A DNA stretch of 64,000 nucleotides from contig NZ_JAGYJN010000002.1 of assembly GCF_018402035.1 (NCBI RefSeq), positions 332,266 through 396,265 of the forward strand, read 5' to 3'. The translations under genes and the position numbers were made by a program. Under the pieces are notes generated by a model. It did not search any database and was not told the DNA's origin. It saw nothing but the letters and a program-made list of their open reading frames with translations. This DNA is from Roseicyclus sp. (GTDB lineage: Bacteria > Pseudomonadota > Alphaproteobacteria > Rhodobacterales > Rhodobacteraceae). How positions within the stretch are numbered: the stretch's first letter is position 1; every line of letters begins with the position of its first letter. Below, in pieces: positions 7,977 to 16,217 of this stretch.

Positions 7977-9266
7977 ATGAGTAGCGGACTTGCATTGCGA
8001 GCGGACCCTGCACCGATACTGGCCTGCACGGTGTCGCGAAATGTCCATCACTTCGATCTTTTGATCGAGGATATGGAAGCAGAGCTGGGGAACGCCTGGG
8101 GCGATCTGAGTTTCGCCGAGGCACGCAGCTTTATCCATCAACCCGGAGCCGAGAACCTTGAGTTCCTCGCCTTGGCCTTGACCCCCAAGGACGAGGGCGA
8201 CCTTGGCATGATCGGGGAGTTGATCAAGGCCGCTAAGGCGCGCGGTGTGCGCAGCATTTTGGTGGCACATGAGCTTAAACCAGCAAGCCTGCACGAGCTT
8301 TTGCGGCTTGGGGCTGAGGATTTCGTTCCCTATCCGTTAAGCAATAGTGCCTTGCACGATGCAATCACGCGCCTTCGCAACCAAACCTCCGCGCCCGACA
8401 TGCCACAGGTCCACCCTGTTCGCATCGTCGGCGAGCACCCCGAGCGCAACACCCAAGCCCCCGCGACAATCGCACCACGCCTTGGTGGCAAGGCCGCTGT
8501 TTTTGCAATCCAAGGGCTTGCCGGTGGCACCGGCGCATCGACATTGGCGGTCAACCTTGCTTGGGAATTGGCCACAATTGACAAGCAAAAATCCCCATCG
8601 GTCTGCCTCATCGATCTTGACCTTCAGGCCAGCACAATCTCGGCCTATCTCGACCTTCCGCGCCGTGACTTGATCATCGAGCTTTTGCAAGACGCGCGTA
8701 ACATGGATGTGGATGCCTTCAAGCAAGCGCTCTTGGGATACGGCGGCAAACTGTCGGTTTTTCCCGCGCCGCCCGATGTCTTGCCGCTTGATCTGATCGG
8801 CCCCGAAGAGGTCGAGGCGCTTTTGAACCTCGCCACCCAATGTTTCGATGTGGTTGTCGTCGACATGCCGCATACCTTGGTGATGTGGACCGAGACGGTG
8901 CTGAACCGGGCGGATGTGTTCTTTACCACGATGGAACGTGACATGCGGTCGGCACAAAATGCCATGCGCTTTCTTAAGGCGCTGCGGGCAGAAAGCCTGC
9001 CGGTGGAAAAGTTGAACTTCGTTCTCAACCGCGCGCCGGGTCTGACCGATCTCAACGGCAAGGCCCGCGTCAAGAGATTGGCGGAAAGCCTTGGTGTGAA
9101 GATTTCCACCCTTTTGCCTGATGGCGGCCTCCAAGTGGTGCAAGCCGGTGACGAAGGCCAACCGCTTTGCGAGATCGCCCGCAGAAACGTGCTGCGCAAA
9201 GAGATCGCGCGGCTCGCCACCGGGCTGCACAAGGCGATGATCAGCGAGTTTCAGGCCAAAGCCTGA
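7977..9266 (+). CDS. cpaE: Tad pilus localisation ATPase CpaE (TadZ)
   Basis: MinD/ParA-like protein that positions the pilus machine. The 429-residue protein has a receiver-like N-terminal domain (about residues 10-135; VRSILVAHEL, AEDFVPYPLS) and an ATPase domain (about 172-400) with GLAGGTGASTLAVNLAWE at about 180-197 and a Walker-B-like strand (VSVCLIDLDLQ region, SVCLIDLDLQ). The P-loop reads GGTGAST, so Ser replaces the invoked Lys; such a degenerate loop is usual in CpaE/TadZ, so it is not by itself a defect. A GGAC ribosome-binding region precedes ATG 7977. cpaF follows after 14 bp. Confidence 0.92.
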   Translation: MSSGLALRADPAPILACTVSRNVHHFDLLIEDMEAELGNAWGDLSFAEARSFIHQPGAENLEFLALALTPKDEGDLGMIGELIKAAKARGVRSILVAHELKPASLHELLRLGAEDFVPYPLSNSALHDAITRLRNQTSAPDMPQVHPVRIVGEHPERNTQAPATIAPRLGGKAAVFAIQGLAGGTGASTLAVNLAWELATIDKQKSPSVCLIDLDLQASTISAYLDLPRRDLIIELLQDARNMDVDAFKQALLGYGGKLSVFPAPPDVLPLDLIGPEEVEALLNLATQCFDVVVVDMPHTLVMWTETVLNRADVFFTTMERDMRSAQNAMRFLKALRAESLPVEKLNFVLNRAPGLTDLNGKARVKRLAESLGVKISTLLPDGGLQVVQAGDEGQPLCEIARRNVLRKEIARLATGLHKAMISEFQAKA

Positions 9267-9280
9267 GCAAGGGGTGAAAG

Positions 9281-10726
9281 ATGTTCGGTAAATTCAAGAA
9301 AGCTGACACGGCCGAGGCACAGAACCATGCGCTGACTGATGCCGCCCGCGATGCCGCTCATGCTGCGGCCACGAGCTTGCGCAAACCCCAGATCGTGACC
9401 GAAATTCAGCGTCCTGCCGCACAGATCGCCGCTGATGACAAGGACGTCAAGCGCCGCCAAAGACTTGATGAAATCAAGACCGAGATGCATTCAAGGCTTC
9501 TCGACAACCTCAATCTTGCCGCGTTGGAAACGGCCAAAGAGGCGGATCTGCGCACCGAGATCAACGCCATCGTCTCGGAACAATTGGGCGAATTGGGCGC
9601 GGTCCTGAACCGCGAAGACCGCCAGACGCTCAATACCGAACTTTTCGACGAGGTGACGGGGCTTGGCCCGCTGGAACCCCTGCTCAAAGACCCTGATGTC
9701 AATGATATCTTGGTCAATGGCCCCAACCGCGTCTTTGTCGAACGCGCGGGCAAGCTTAGCCTGACGGATGTGCGCTTCAAAGATGAGCGGCATTTGCTGC
9801 GTATCATCGACAAGATCGTCTCGGCTGTGGGGCGTCGGGTGGACGAATCCAACCCCTATGTCGATGCCCGCCTCAAGGATGGCTCTCGCTTTAACGCGAT
9901 GGTGCCGCCCGTGGCTGTGGACGGGTCGCTCGTGTCGATCCGCAAGTTCAAAAAGGAAAAGCTGGGGATCGACGATCTGGTCCGTTTCGGTGCGTTTTCC
10001 GAAGAAATGGCCGCGTATCTCCAAGCGGCTGTCGCCACGCGGCTCAATGTGATCGTGTCGGGCGGCACGGGGTCGGGCAAAACCACCACGCTCAACGCGC
10101 TCTCGTCGTTTATCGACAACAAGGAACGCGTGCTGACCATCGAAGATACGGCCGAACTACAGCTCCAACAGTTGCATGTTGGCCGGATGGAAAGCCGCCC
10201 CCCGAATGTCGAAGGCAAAGGTGCCGTGACCCAGCGCGATTGCTTGCGCAACGCGCTCCGGATGCGACCTGACCGGATCATCGTGGGTGAAACCCGCGGT
10301 GAAGAGGTCATCGATATGTTGCAGGCGATGAACACAGGCCATGACGGCTCGATGACCACGATCCACGCCAACAATGCCCGCGATGCGGTGTCACGATTGG
10401 AAAACATGATCGCCATGTCCGGTATCGAAATGCCGCTCAAGGCCGTGCGCGCGCAGATCACCAGCGCCGTAAACCTGATTGTGCAAGCAAGCCGCCTGCA
10501 AGATGGCTCGCGCCGGATGGTATCGATCACCGAAGTCACCGGGATGGAGGGCGATGTTGTCTCGATGCAGGAGGTGTTTCGCTACCAGCGCACCGGCCTC
10601 AAGCCCGATGGCACCATCATCGGCCATTTCACCGCCTGCGGTGTGCGTTCGCATTATGCCGAGCGCTTCCGCCAGTGGGGGTATAATTTGCCCGCTTCGA
10701 TCTACGAACCGATCGCGGCGGAGTAA
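9281..10726 (+). CDS. cpaF: Tad pilus assembly ATPase CpaF (TadA)
   Basis: Cytoplasmic hexameric secretion ATPase of the VirB11/PulE superfamily that powers pilin extrusion. The 481-residue protein has a basic, Ala-rich N-terminus (about 1-60), an N-terminal domain with LGPLEPLLKDPDVNDILVNG, and a catalytic core with Walker A GGTGSGKTT (residues 261-269), an Asp box (VLTIEDTAELQL), Walker B (PDRIIVGETRGEE) and a His box (GHDGSMTTIHANN). All catalytic boxes are intact. It sits tightly between cpaE and tadB (5-bp gap), as in most Tad operons. Confidence 0.96.
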   Translation: MFGKFKKADTAEAQNHALTDAARDAAHAAATSLRKPQIVTEIQRPAAQIAADDKDVKRRQRLDEIKTEMHSRLLDNLNLAALETAKEADLRTEINAIVSEQLGELGAVLNREDRQTLNTELFDEVTGLGPLEPLLKDPDVNDILVNGPNRVFVERAGKLSLTDVRFKDERHLLRIIDKIVSAVGRRVDESNPYVDARLKDGSRFNAMVPPVAVDGSLVSIRKFKKEKLGIDDLVRFGAFSEEMAAYLQAAVATRLNVIVSGGTGSGKTTTLNALSSFIDNKERVLTIEDTAELQLQQLHVGRMESRPPNVEGKGAVTQRDCLRNALRMRPDRIIVGETRGEEVIDMLQAMNTGHDGSMTTIHANNARDAVSRLENMIAMSGIEMPLKAVRAQITSAVNLIVQASRLQDGSRRMVSITEVTGMEGDVVSMQEVFRYQRTGLKPDGTIIGHFTACGVRSHYAERFRQWGYNLPASIYEPIAAE

Positions 10727-10731
10727 GGGCC

Positions 10732-11700
10732 ATGCAACTTTCCATTGAGCCGTTGATTTATATCGGCATCTTCGTCGGCATTATCATGCTGGTCGAAGGG
10801 GTCTATCTCGCGATTTTTGGTAAATCCATCAGCTTGAATGCGCGTGTCAATCGCCGCTTGGCCATGCTGGAAAAAGGTACGAACCGCGAGGATGTGCTGG
10901 CCAAGCTCCGCAAGGAGATGGACCAACACAAAGGAGCGACGCGCCTGCCGCTCTACGCGATGATCGCGGATAAGGCCCAAAAGGCCAACATCGCCTTTAC
11001 CCCGTCGCAGCTGATCCTTGTCATGGCGATGTTGGCTATGGCCGCTTTCGTCGCGCTGTCGATTTTTGTCACAGTCTCACTGCCGCTGCGGCTTTTGCTG
11101 AGTGTGGGCATGGGTGTGGGTGGCGTATATTTCTGGGTCAACTCCAAAGCCAAGAAACGGCTTGCCTTGATCGATGAGCAGCTACCAGATGCGGTCGAGT
11201 TGATGGTGCGCTCGCTCAAGGTGGGTCATCCTTTCGTCTCTGCGATCAACGCGGTGGCCAAGGAAATTCAAGATCCCCTCGCCTCCGAACTCGGTGTGAT
11301 CGCCGATGAGGCGGCCTATGGGCGCGATGTTGCCGATGCCATCCGCGCGATGGCCGAGCGCCTCGATAGTCAGGATTTGCGTTTTCTGGCCGTTGCCGTC
11401 GGTATCCAACAAAAATCTGGTGGCAATCTCGCCGAGATCCTTGCGGGGCTTGCCCAAGTGATCCGCGCGCGTTTCAAACTGTTTCGTAAGGTCAAAGCCA
11501 TTACAGGCGAGGCAAAGTGGTCGGGCGCTTTCCTCTCGGTTTTTCCGCTGCTTGCACTGGTTGGGATCAACTTGTTGCAGCCCAATTATTACGATGCAGT
11601 CATGGAAACACCAATCTTCATCCCGGCCTGCATCGCGGTGGGTGTGATGCTGCTTATGAACATATTGTTCATGAAAGCACTTGTGAACATCAAGGTTTAA
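10732..11700 (+). CDS. tadB: Tad inner-membrane platform protein TadB
   Basis: Inner-membrane platform subunit of the Tad machine (type II secretion F-domain family) that couples CpaF to pilin extraction. The 322-residue protein has an N-terminal membrane segment (IYIGIFVGIIMLVEGVYLAIF), a central pair of membrane segments (about 95-135), the cytoplasmic F domain (LPDAVELMVRSLKVGHPFVSAI to GGNLAEILAGLAQVI) and two C-terminal segments. The order cpaF-tadB-tadC is conserved. The next gene starts 12 bp downstream. Confidence 0.93.
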   Translation: MQLSIEPLIYIGIFVGIIMLVEGVYLAIFGKSISLNARVNRRLAMLEKGTNREDVLAKLRKEMDQHKGATRLPLYAMIADKAQKANIAFTPSQLILVMAMLAMAAFVALSIFVTVSLPLRLLLSVGMGVGGVYFWVNSKAKKRLALIDEQLPDAVELMVRSLKVGHPFVSAINAVAKEIQDPLASELGVIADEAAYGRDVADAIRAMAERLDSQDLRFLAVAVGIQQKSGGNLAEILAGLAQVIRARFKLFRKVKAITGEAKWSGAFLSVFPLLALVGINLLQPNYYDAVMETPIFIPACIAVGVMLLMNILFMKALVNIKV

Positions 11701-11712
11701 GGGGGCACGACA

Positions 11713-12693
11713 ATGGCGTTTTTTTCAAGTTTCTTAGCCAAGGCAAATAGTCTGATCCTTGGCAATCTGGGTGATTTAGGGCCATTGATCGTTGTAGGCT
11801 TTCTTGGGCTGTTGCTGATCCTCGTCACGCTGCCCATGATGTTGTTCAAGAAAAAGGACCCGCTTGAACGGATACGCGATGCGAATGCCGTCACCGAAAA
11901 AAGCACAAGGGTCGGCAGCCTGCGGCGCGGCGGTAAGGATGAACGCCTCAACCGTTTCGCGCAGTATCTCGAACCGCAAGATCAAACACATTACAGCGCT
12001 ATGCAGCTTCAACTGTTGCGCGCGGGCTACCGTTCCAAAAGCGCCGTGCAGATTTTCTTCTTTGCGCAATTGGCGCTCGCGATTGGCGGACTGATCTTGG
12101 GGAGCATCTATACACTCTTGAACGGCGCCAATGATCCGCAAACGACAATCCTGTCGGTACTGGTGCCAGGCGGTCTGGGTTATTATGCGCCGAAATACTG
12201 GGTCCAGCGTCGCGTCAAGGCGCGCGAGACCGAGATCACATCGGGCTTTCCCGATGCGTTGGATCTGATGCTTGTTTGCGTCGAGGCGGGCCAATCCTTG
12301 GATCAATCGATCATCCGCGTGGCGAAAGAAATCCGCACGGGCTATCCCGCCTTGTCAGAAGAGTTCGAAATGGTCGCCTTTGAGATGAAGGCAGGCAAGG
12401 ACAAGGTCCGTGTCTTGCGTGACCTGTCCGAGCGTGTAGGCGTTCAAGATGTCACCAGCTTTGTGACAACACTGATCCAATCGGCAACCTTTGGCACCTC
12501 GATCTCAGAGGCGCTACGCGTCTATGCCGACGAAATGCGCGACAAGCGCGTGATGCGCGCCGAAGAAAAGGCCAGCACGCTGCCAACCAAACTGACCTTG
12601 GGCACGATGATTTTCTGTCTGCCGCCGCTTTTGGTCATTCTGATCGGGCCGTCGATCTACGGCGTTGTCATGGATTTGCAGCGCGGGATGTGA
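11713..12693 (+). CDS. tadC: Tad inner-membrane platform protein TadC
   Basis: Second F-domain platform protein, paralogue of TadB. It has 326 residues: an N-terminal membrane segment (PLIVVGFLGLLLILVTLPMMLF), a middle pair around 115-160, the F domain (FPDALDLMLVCVEAGQSLDQSI) and a C-terminal hydrophobic hairpin (MIFCLPPLLVILIGPSIYGVV). TadB and TadC probably form a hetero-oligomeric base above the CpaF ring. A GGGGGC ribosome-binding region precedes the start. A TPR lipoprotein gene follows. Confidence 0.93.
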   Translation: MAFFSSFLAKANSLILGNLGDLGPLIVVGFLGLLLILVTLPMMLFKKKDPLERIRDANAVTEKSTRVGSLRRGGKDERLNRFAQYLEPQDQTHYSAMQLQLLRAGYRSKSAVQIFFFAQLALAIGGLILGSIYTLLNGANDPQTTILSVLVPGGLGYYAPKYWVQRRVKARETEITSGFPDALDLMLVCVEAGQSLDQSIIRVAKEIRTGYPALSEEFEMVAFEMKAGKDKVRVLRDLSERVGVQDVTSFVTTLIQSATFGTSISEALRVYADEMRDKRVMRAEEKASTLPTKLTLGTMIFCLPPLLVILIGPSIYGVVMDLQRGM

Positions 12694-12736
12694 ATGATGA
12701 CCGCGCATCGCGATTGCCTGACGTAGGGAGGGTGTG

Positions 12737-13315
12737 ATGAGGGGGCTCATCATCCTGATCGGGCTGAACCTATTGGTGGCTTGCGGCGATGCCAATGATG
12801 ATCGGCGTCTCGACCCGCTTCCCCAAGAGCTAGAGGTTGCCGCGCCGCAAGGCACAGTCGTGTTGCAAGATACAGTGGATCAGTTGTTGGTCGGTGATCG
12901 GCTCATGGATGCAGGCCAGCCAGAGCTGGCCTTGCGCGCCTATTACCGGGCGGCGGGGGAACGGGGCTTGACGCCTGAAACCCTGACGGCCATCGGTGCC
13001 GCCAATCTCAGGTTGGGGCGCGTGGGGCAGGCTGCCCAACAATTCCGTCAAGCACTCGAACGTGACGCGGCCTATGTCCCGGCGTTGAACAATCTGGGCG
13101 TCGTTTTGATGGAGCAAGGCGAGTTTGGCGAAGCGCGGCGCGTTTTTGAATTGGCCTTTGCGCATGATAGTGGCCAATCGGACGCGATCCGCGAGAACCT
13201 ACGGCGGGCTATCGCAAGAATAAAAAATATCATCTATAGTGAAGAAAATAATCAAAAGAGCCCCGGACTAATCCGGCGCGGCGAAGGTGTTTACGTGCTT
13301 TTCGCCGAACCCTGA
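12737..13315 (+). CDS. tadD: Tetratricopeptide lipoprotein of the Tad locus (TadD-like)
   Basis: Likely pilotin-type lipoprotein that helps secretin assembly. The 192-residue protein has a lipobox (NLLVAC, Cys at about 17) and TPR repeats at about residues 50-150 (LMDAGQPELALRAYYRAAGERG, then AANLRLGRVGQAAQQFRQALE, then NNLGVVLMEQGEFGEARRVF). Start ATG 12737 sits 5 nt after GGGAGG; GTG 12734 is less likely. Odd point: the 3' part (13217-13258) is very AT-rich against GC-rich surroundings and codes for a KNIIYSEENNQKS tail, perhaps a late C-terminal extension or a stretch kept for an internal promoter. Confidence 0.85.
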   Translation: MRGLIILIGLNLLVACGDANDDRRLDPLPQELEVAAPQGTVVLQDTVDQLLVGDRLMDAGQPELALRAYYRAAGERGLTPETLTAIGAANLRLGRVGQAAQQFRQALERDAAYVPALNNLGVVLMEQGEFGEARRVFELAFAHDSGQSDAIRENLRRAIARIKNIIYSEENNQKSPGLIRRGEGVYVLFAEP

Positions 13316-13355
13316 TCGGGATTGGGGCGCAGAGTATGAGCAGTAAGAGGTCGCC

Positions 13356-14216
13356 ATGCCAGTTTGTCCCCGGATGCATCCGGCGGTTATGTTCGCAGTG
13401 ATCGGCTTGGCCGCATGCAATCCGACCAGCGCGCCCGATGTGAACCGGGCCATCGACCCGATCAATGTGATCGATGAATCCAATCTCAGCGAGATTATGT
13501 TGACCGCTGCTTCGCCAAATGAGGCCGTCGCCTATTTCCAACGCGCGAGCGCTGAACAGCCTGATCGCATCGATTTCCGCCGTGGTTTGGCCACCAGCCT
13601 TGTGCGCGCTGGACGCGCTGATGAAGCGATTGCCTTGTGGCGCGATATCGTGAGTGGCCCCGATATGATCGATCAAGACCGCATCGATTTCGCCGGTGCC
13701 TTGATCCGGTCAGGCGACTGGGCCGAGGCCGAGCGCCAACTCGACCTTGTCCCACCCACGCTCGAAACCTTTGAGCGCTACCGGCTGGAGGCGATGGTAG
13801 CCGATAGCAATCAAGAATGGGGACGCGCCGATCATTTCTATGAAACTGCGGTGGGCCTGACCACGCGCCCGGCGAATGTGTTGAATAACTGGGGTTTTTC
13901 GCGGCTGTCACGGGGTGATTTTGATGGTGCGGAAGAGCTGTTTCTCGAAGCGGTCCGCTATGATCCCAACCTCTTCACGGCCAAGAACAACCTTGTCATG
14001 GCGCGCGCCGCACAGGGCAATTACCAGATGCCCTTGGTGCGCATGAGCGAGATTGAGCGCGCCCAGCTTTTGCACACCGCAGGGCTGGCCGCGATCCGGC
14101 AAGGACAGATCGATACAGGCCGCGGCCTTTTGGCCGAGGCGATCGAGACCCATCCCCAACATTTCGATGCGGCCGTGCGCGCGCTCGAGACCCTTGAGAC
14201 GGAGGTTCGCCGCTGA
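13356..14216 (+). CDS. Second TPR lipoprotein of the Tad locus
   Basis: Predicted lipoprotein of 286 residues with a signal region ending in a lipobox (IGLAAC, Cys at about 21) and several TPR-like helical repeats from about residue 55 to 220 (FRRGLATSLVRAGRADEAIALW, LNNWGFSRLSRGDFDGAEELF, FTAKNNLVMARAAQGNY). It probably acts in the periplasm or outer membrane beside TadD in building the secretin/pilus channel. Its TGA overlaps the ATG of the prepilin peptidase gene (TGATG), so the two are translationally coupled. Confidence 0.85.
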   Translation: MPVCPRMHPAVMFAVIGLAACNPTSAPDVNRAIDPINVIDESNLSEIMLTAASPNEAVAYFQRASAEQPDRIDFRRGLATSLVRAGRADEAIALWRDIVSGPDMIDQDRIDFAGALIRSGDWAEAERQLDLVPPTLETFERYRLEAMVADSNQEWGRADHFYETAVGLTTRPANVLNNWGFSRLSRGDFDGAEELFLEAVRYDPNLFTAKNNLVMARAAQGNYQMPLVRMSEIERAQLLHTAGLAAIRQGQIDTGRGLLAEAIETHPQHFDAAVRALETLETEVRR

Positions 14217-14719
14217 TGTCGCTTGCTTTGACACCCGCAGAGGCACTGTGGTTTTTGCCCTTTGCTCTGCCGATTTGCATCTGGGTCGCGCTCAGCGATC
14301 TGCGCAGCATGCGCATTCCCAATATCGCGGTTTTGGCCCTGGCCGGTGGCTTTGCGGTGATTGGGCTGATCATCATGCCCTTCGACGCATATCTGTGGCG
14401 GCTTGCGGTCCTGCTGATCGTGCTGGCCATCGGCTTTGTCATCACCTCGCTTGGGCTGGTGGGGGCGGGGGATGCGAAATTCGCCGCTGCCATGGCCCCC
14501 TTTGTAGTGCCCGGCGATGGGCTGTTTTTCTTGCTACTCTTCTCGTTTGTTTTGATTGCATCATGGATCACGCATCGCTTGGCCGGGCGCGTTCCCGTCT
14601 TGCGCCGGGCAACGGCTGATTGGGCCTCGTGGGAACAAGGCAAGCTGTTTCCGATGGGCGTGGCGCTGGCCGGGGCGCTGGCGATCTATCTGATCATGGG
14701 GGCAGCGGCGGCGCTTTAG
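14216..14719 (+). CDS. cpaA: Prepilin peptidase CpaA (TadV)
   Basis: Short type IV prepilin peptidase (A24 family) that trims the Flp prepilin leader in the inner membrane. The 167-residue protein has four to six hydrophobic segments. The two catalytic aspartates appear in SDLRSMRIPN (about residue 27) and GAGDAKF (about residue 84). Like other TadV proteins it lacks the N-terminal methylase domain of PilD. Being last of the pilus genes by overlap, it is probably made from the same mRNA as the TPR lipoproteins. Confidence 0.93.
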   Translation: MSLALTPAEALWFLPFALPICIWVALSDLRSMRIPNIAVLALAGGFAVIGLIIMPFDAYLWRLAVLLIVLAIGFVITSLGLVGAGDAKFAAAMAPFVVPGDGLFFLLLFSFVLIASWITHRLAGRVPVLRRATADWASWEQGKLFPMGVALAGALAIYLIMGAAAAL

Positions 14720-14803
14720 GCCGCATCGCTTTCTCAGCTTCGCCCATAAAGCGCCGCAATCCCAAGCCATTAAACGCGAACACATCACGCGTGGGGTTGC
14801 GCA

Positions 14804-16126
14804 ATGAATATCCAAATCTCGCAAACCGAGACAGCGGCACCGCCGCCACTGCGGCAATTGTCTGATACCGGCCTGACGCCGGTGATGATGCGCGACATCC
14901 TTCTTAAGACGGTGTTTCGCAAGAATGTGGATAAGACCTCGGAAATTGCGCAAGCCATCGCGCTGCCCATTCCGCTGACGCAAATCTTGATCGATACGCT
15001 GCGCGATCTGGGGCTGATGCAGGCGACCGGCACGCTGCATGCCACCTCAAGCGCCGAGATGGGGTTTCAACTCACCGATAGCGGCAAGGCCCGCGCCCTC
15101 GATGCGCTCAACCAATCGGAATATTACGGGCCAATGCCCGTGCCACTTGCCGACTACAAGGCGCAGGTCAAACGCCAGTCGATCCGCGATATCAAGCTGA
15201 CGCGCGCCATGCTTGAGGCGTCGATGGGCCATCTGATCTTGCCCCAAGGCCTACTCGATCAGCTTGGACCGGCTGTTGGGTCGGGGCGCTCGGTCTTGAT
15301 GTATGGCCCGCCCGGCAATGGCAAATCCTCCATCGCCGAAGGCATCCGCAAGGCGATGGGCGACAATATCTACATCCCCCATGCTCTGGCCTATGCGGGG
15401 CAAGTGATCACGATGTTCGACCCAATCGTGCATACGCCGGTCGGCCCATCCGCCGACACCCCTGAGAATGGTTCGCTGCGCAAATCCGCGTCACGCCATG
15501 ACACGCGCTACCTGCTGTGTACGCGGCCCACGGTGATGACCGGGGGTGAACTGACGCTGTCGATGCTTGATCTGAACTACAACGCGGTCAGTCGCACCTA
15601 CCAAGCCAGCCTTCAGTTGAAATCTACGGGCGGCGTTTTCATCGTCGACGACCTTGGCCGCCAAGAAGAACCGCCGCAGGCGCTGATCAACCGTTGGATC
15701 GTTCCGATGGAGAATGCCTATGACATCTTGGCCCTGCAATCGGGCGAGAAATTCGAGGTGCCATTTGACACCTTGGTCATCTTCTCGACCAACTTCCACC
15801 CCAACGAGATTTTCGACCAAGCAGCCCTTCGCCGGATCTTTTTCAAGGTCAAGATCGATGGGCCGACACAGGAACAATTCCTCAAGATCTTTGCATTGGT
15901 CGCCAAGAAAAAGGGGATTCCCCTCGATCAAGCCTCGCTCGTGCATCTGTTGCGGCACAAATACCCCAGCATCGGGCATAACTACGCCAATTATCACCCG
16001 GTATTCTTGTGCGACCAGATCAAGGCGATCTGCGATTTCGAAGGGATCACCTATCAAATGCGGCCCGACTTCATCGACCGCGCTTGGGAGAACCTCTTTG
16101 TGAAGGACGAGAAGATCGTTCACTGA
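14804..16126 (+). CDS. AAA ATPase linked to the Tad locus
   Basis: Cytoplasmic ATPase of 440 residues and unknown role. The N-terminal ~110 residues look like a winged-helix module (VMMRDILLKTVFRKNVDKTSEIAQAI-type helices, then a FQLTDSGKARALDAL strand-helix). The C-terminal AAA core has Walker A GPPGNGKS (residues 168-175), Walker B GVFIVDDLGRQ (about 277-287) and a sensor-1 region (VIFSTNFHPNE). It starts 84 bp after the prepilin peptidase on the same strand and is followed by two strong hairpins. I recall similar ATPases beside Tad loci in Rhodobacterales, but no defined function. It could be a regulator (DNA-binding module plus ATPase) or an assembly chaperone. Confidence 0.8.
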   Translation: MNIQISQTETAAPPPLRQLSDTGLTPVMMRDILLKTVFRKNVDKTSEIAQAIALPIPLTQILIDTLRDLGLMQATGTLHATSSAEMGFQLTDSGKARALDALNQSEYYGPMPVPLADYKAQVKRQSIRDIKLTRAMLEASMGHLILPQGLLDQLGPAVGSGRSVLMYGPPGNGKSSIAEGIRKAMGDNIYIPHALAYAGQVITMFDPIVHTPVGPSADTPENGSLRKSASRHDTRYLLCTRPTVMTGGELTLSMLDLNYNAVSRTYQASLQLKSTGGVFIVDDLGRQEEPPQALINRWIVPMENAYDILALQSGEKFEVPFDTLVIFSTNFHPNEIFDQAALRRIFFKVKIDGPTQEQFLKIFALVAKKKGIPLDQASLVHLLRHKYPSIGHNYANYHPVFLCDQIKAICDFEGITYQMRPDFIDRAWENLFVKDEKIVH

Positions 16127-16129
16127 GGG

Positions 16130-16175
16130 CGCGAAAAACGCCAGTTTTTCGCGTGGGTTTTGCTGCAGCAAAACC
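16130..16175 (+). terminator. Two consecutive strong hairpins after the Tad locus
   Basis: First hairpin: perfect 10-bp stem CGCGAAAAAC/GTTTTTCGCG with loop GCCA (16130-16153). Second: a perfect 20-bp palindrome centred on CTGCAG (16156-16175). They lie just after the ATPase stop and before the helicase gene. The first has a T-run inside its right arm and could terminate; the second may be a binding site or part of a repeat. Confidence 0.55.
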
Positions 16176-16217
16176 ACCCCCCATGGCCAAAGGCGCGCAA
16201 GCGGTTATCTAGGGGTT

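Noticed and set aside
8518..8547. Broken P-loop in CpaE (GGTGAST, no Lys)
   Set aside because: Such degenerate P-loops are common in CpaE/TadZ proteins, so it is not evidence of a pseudogene.
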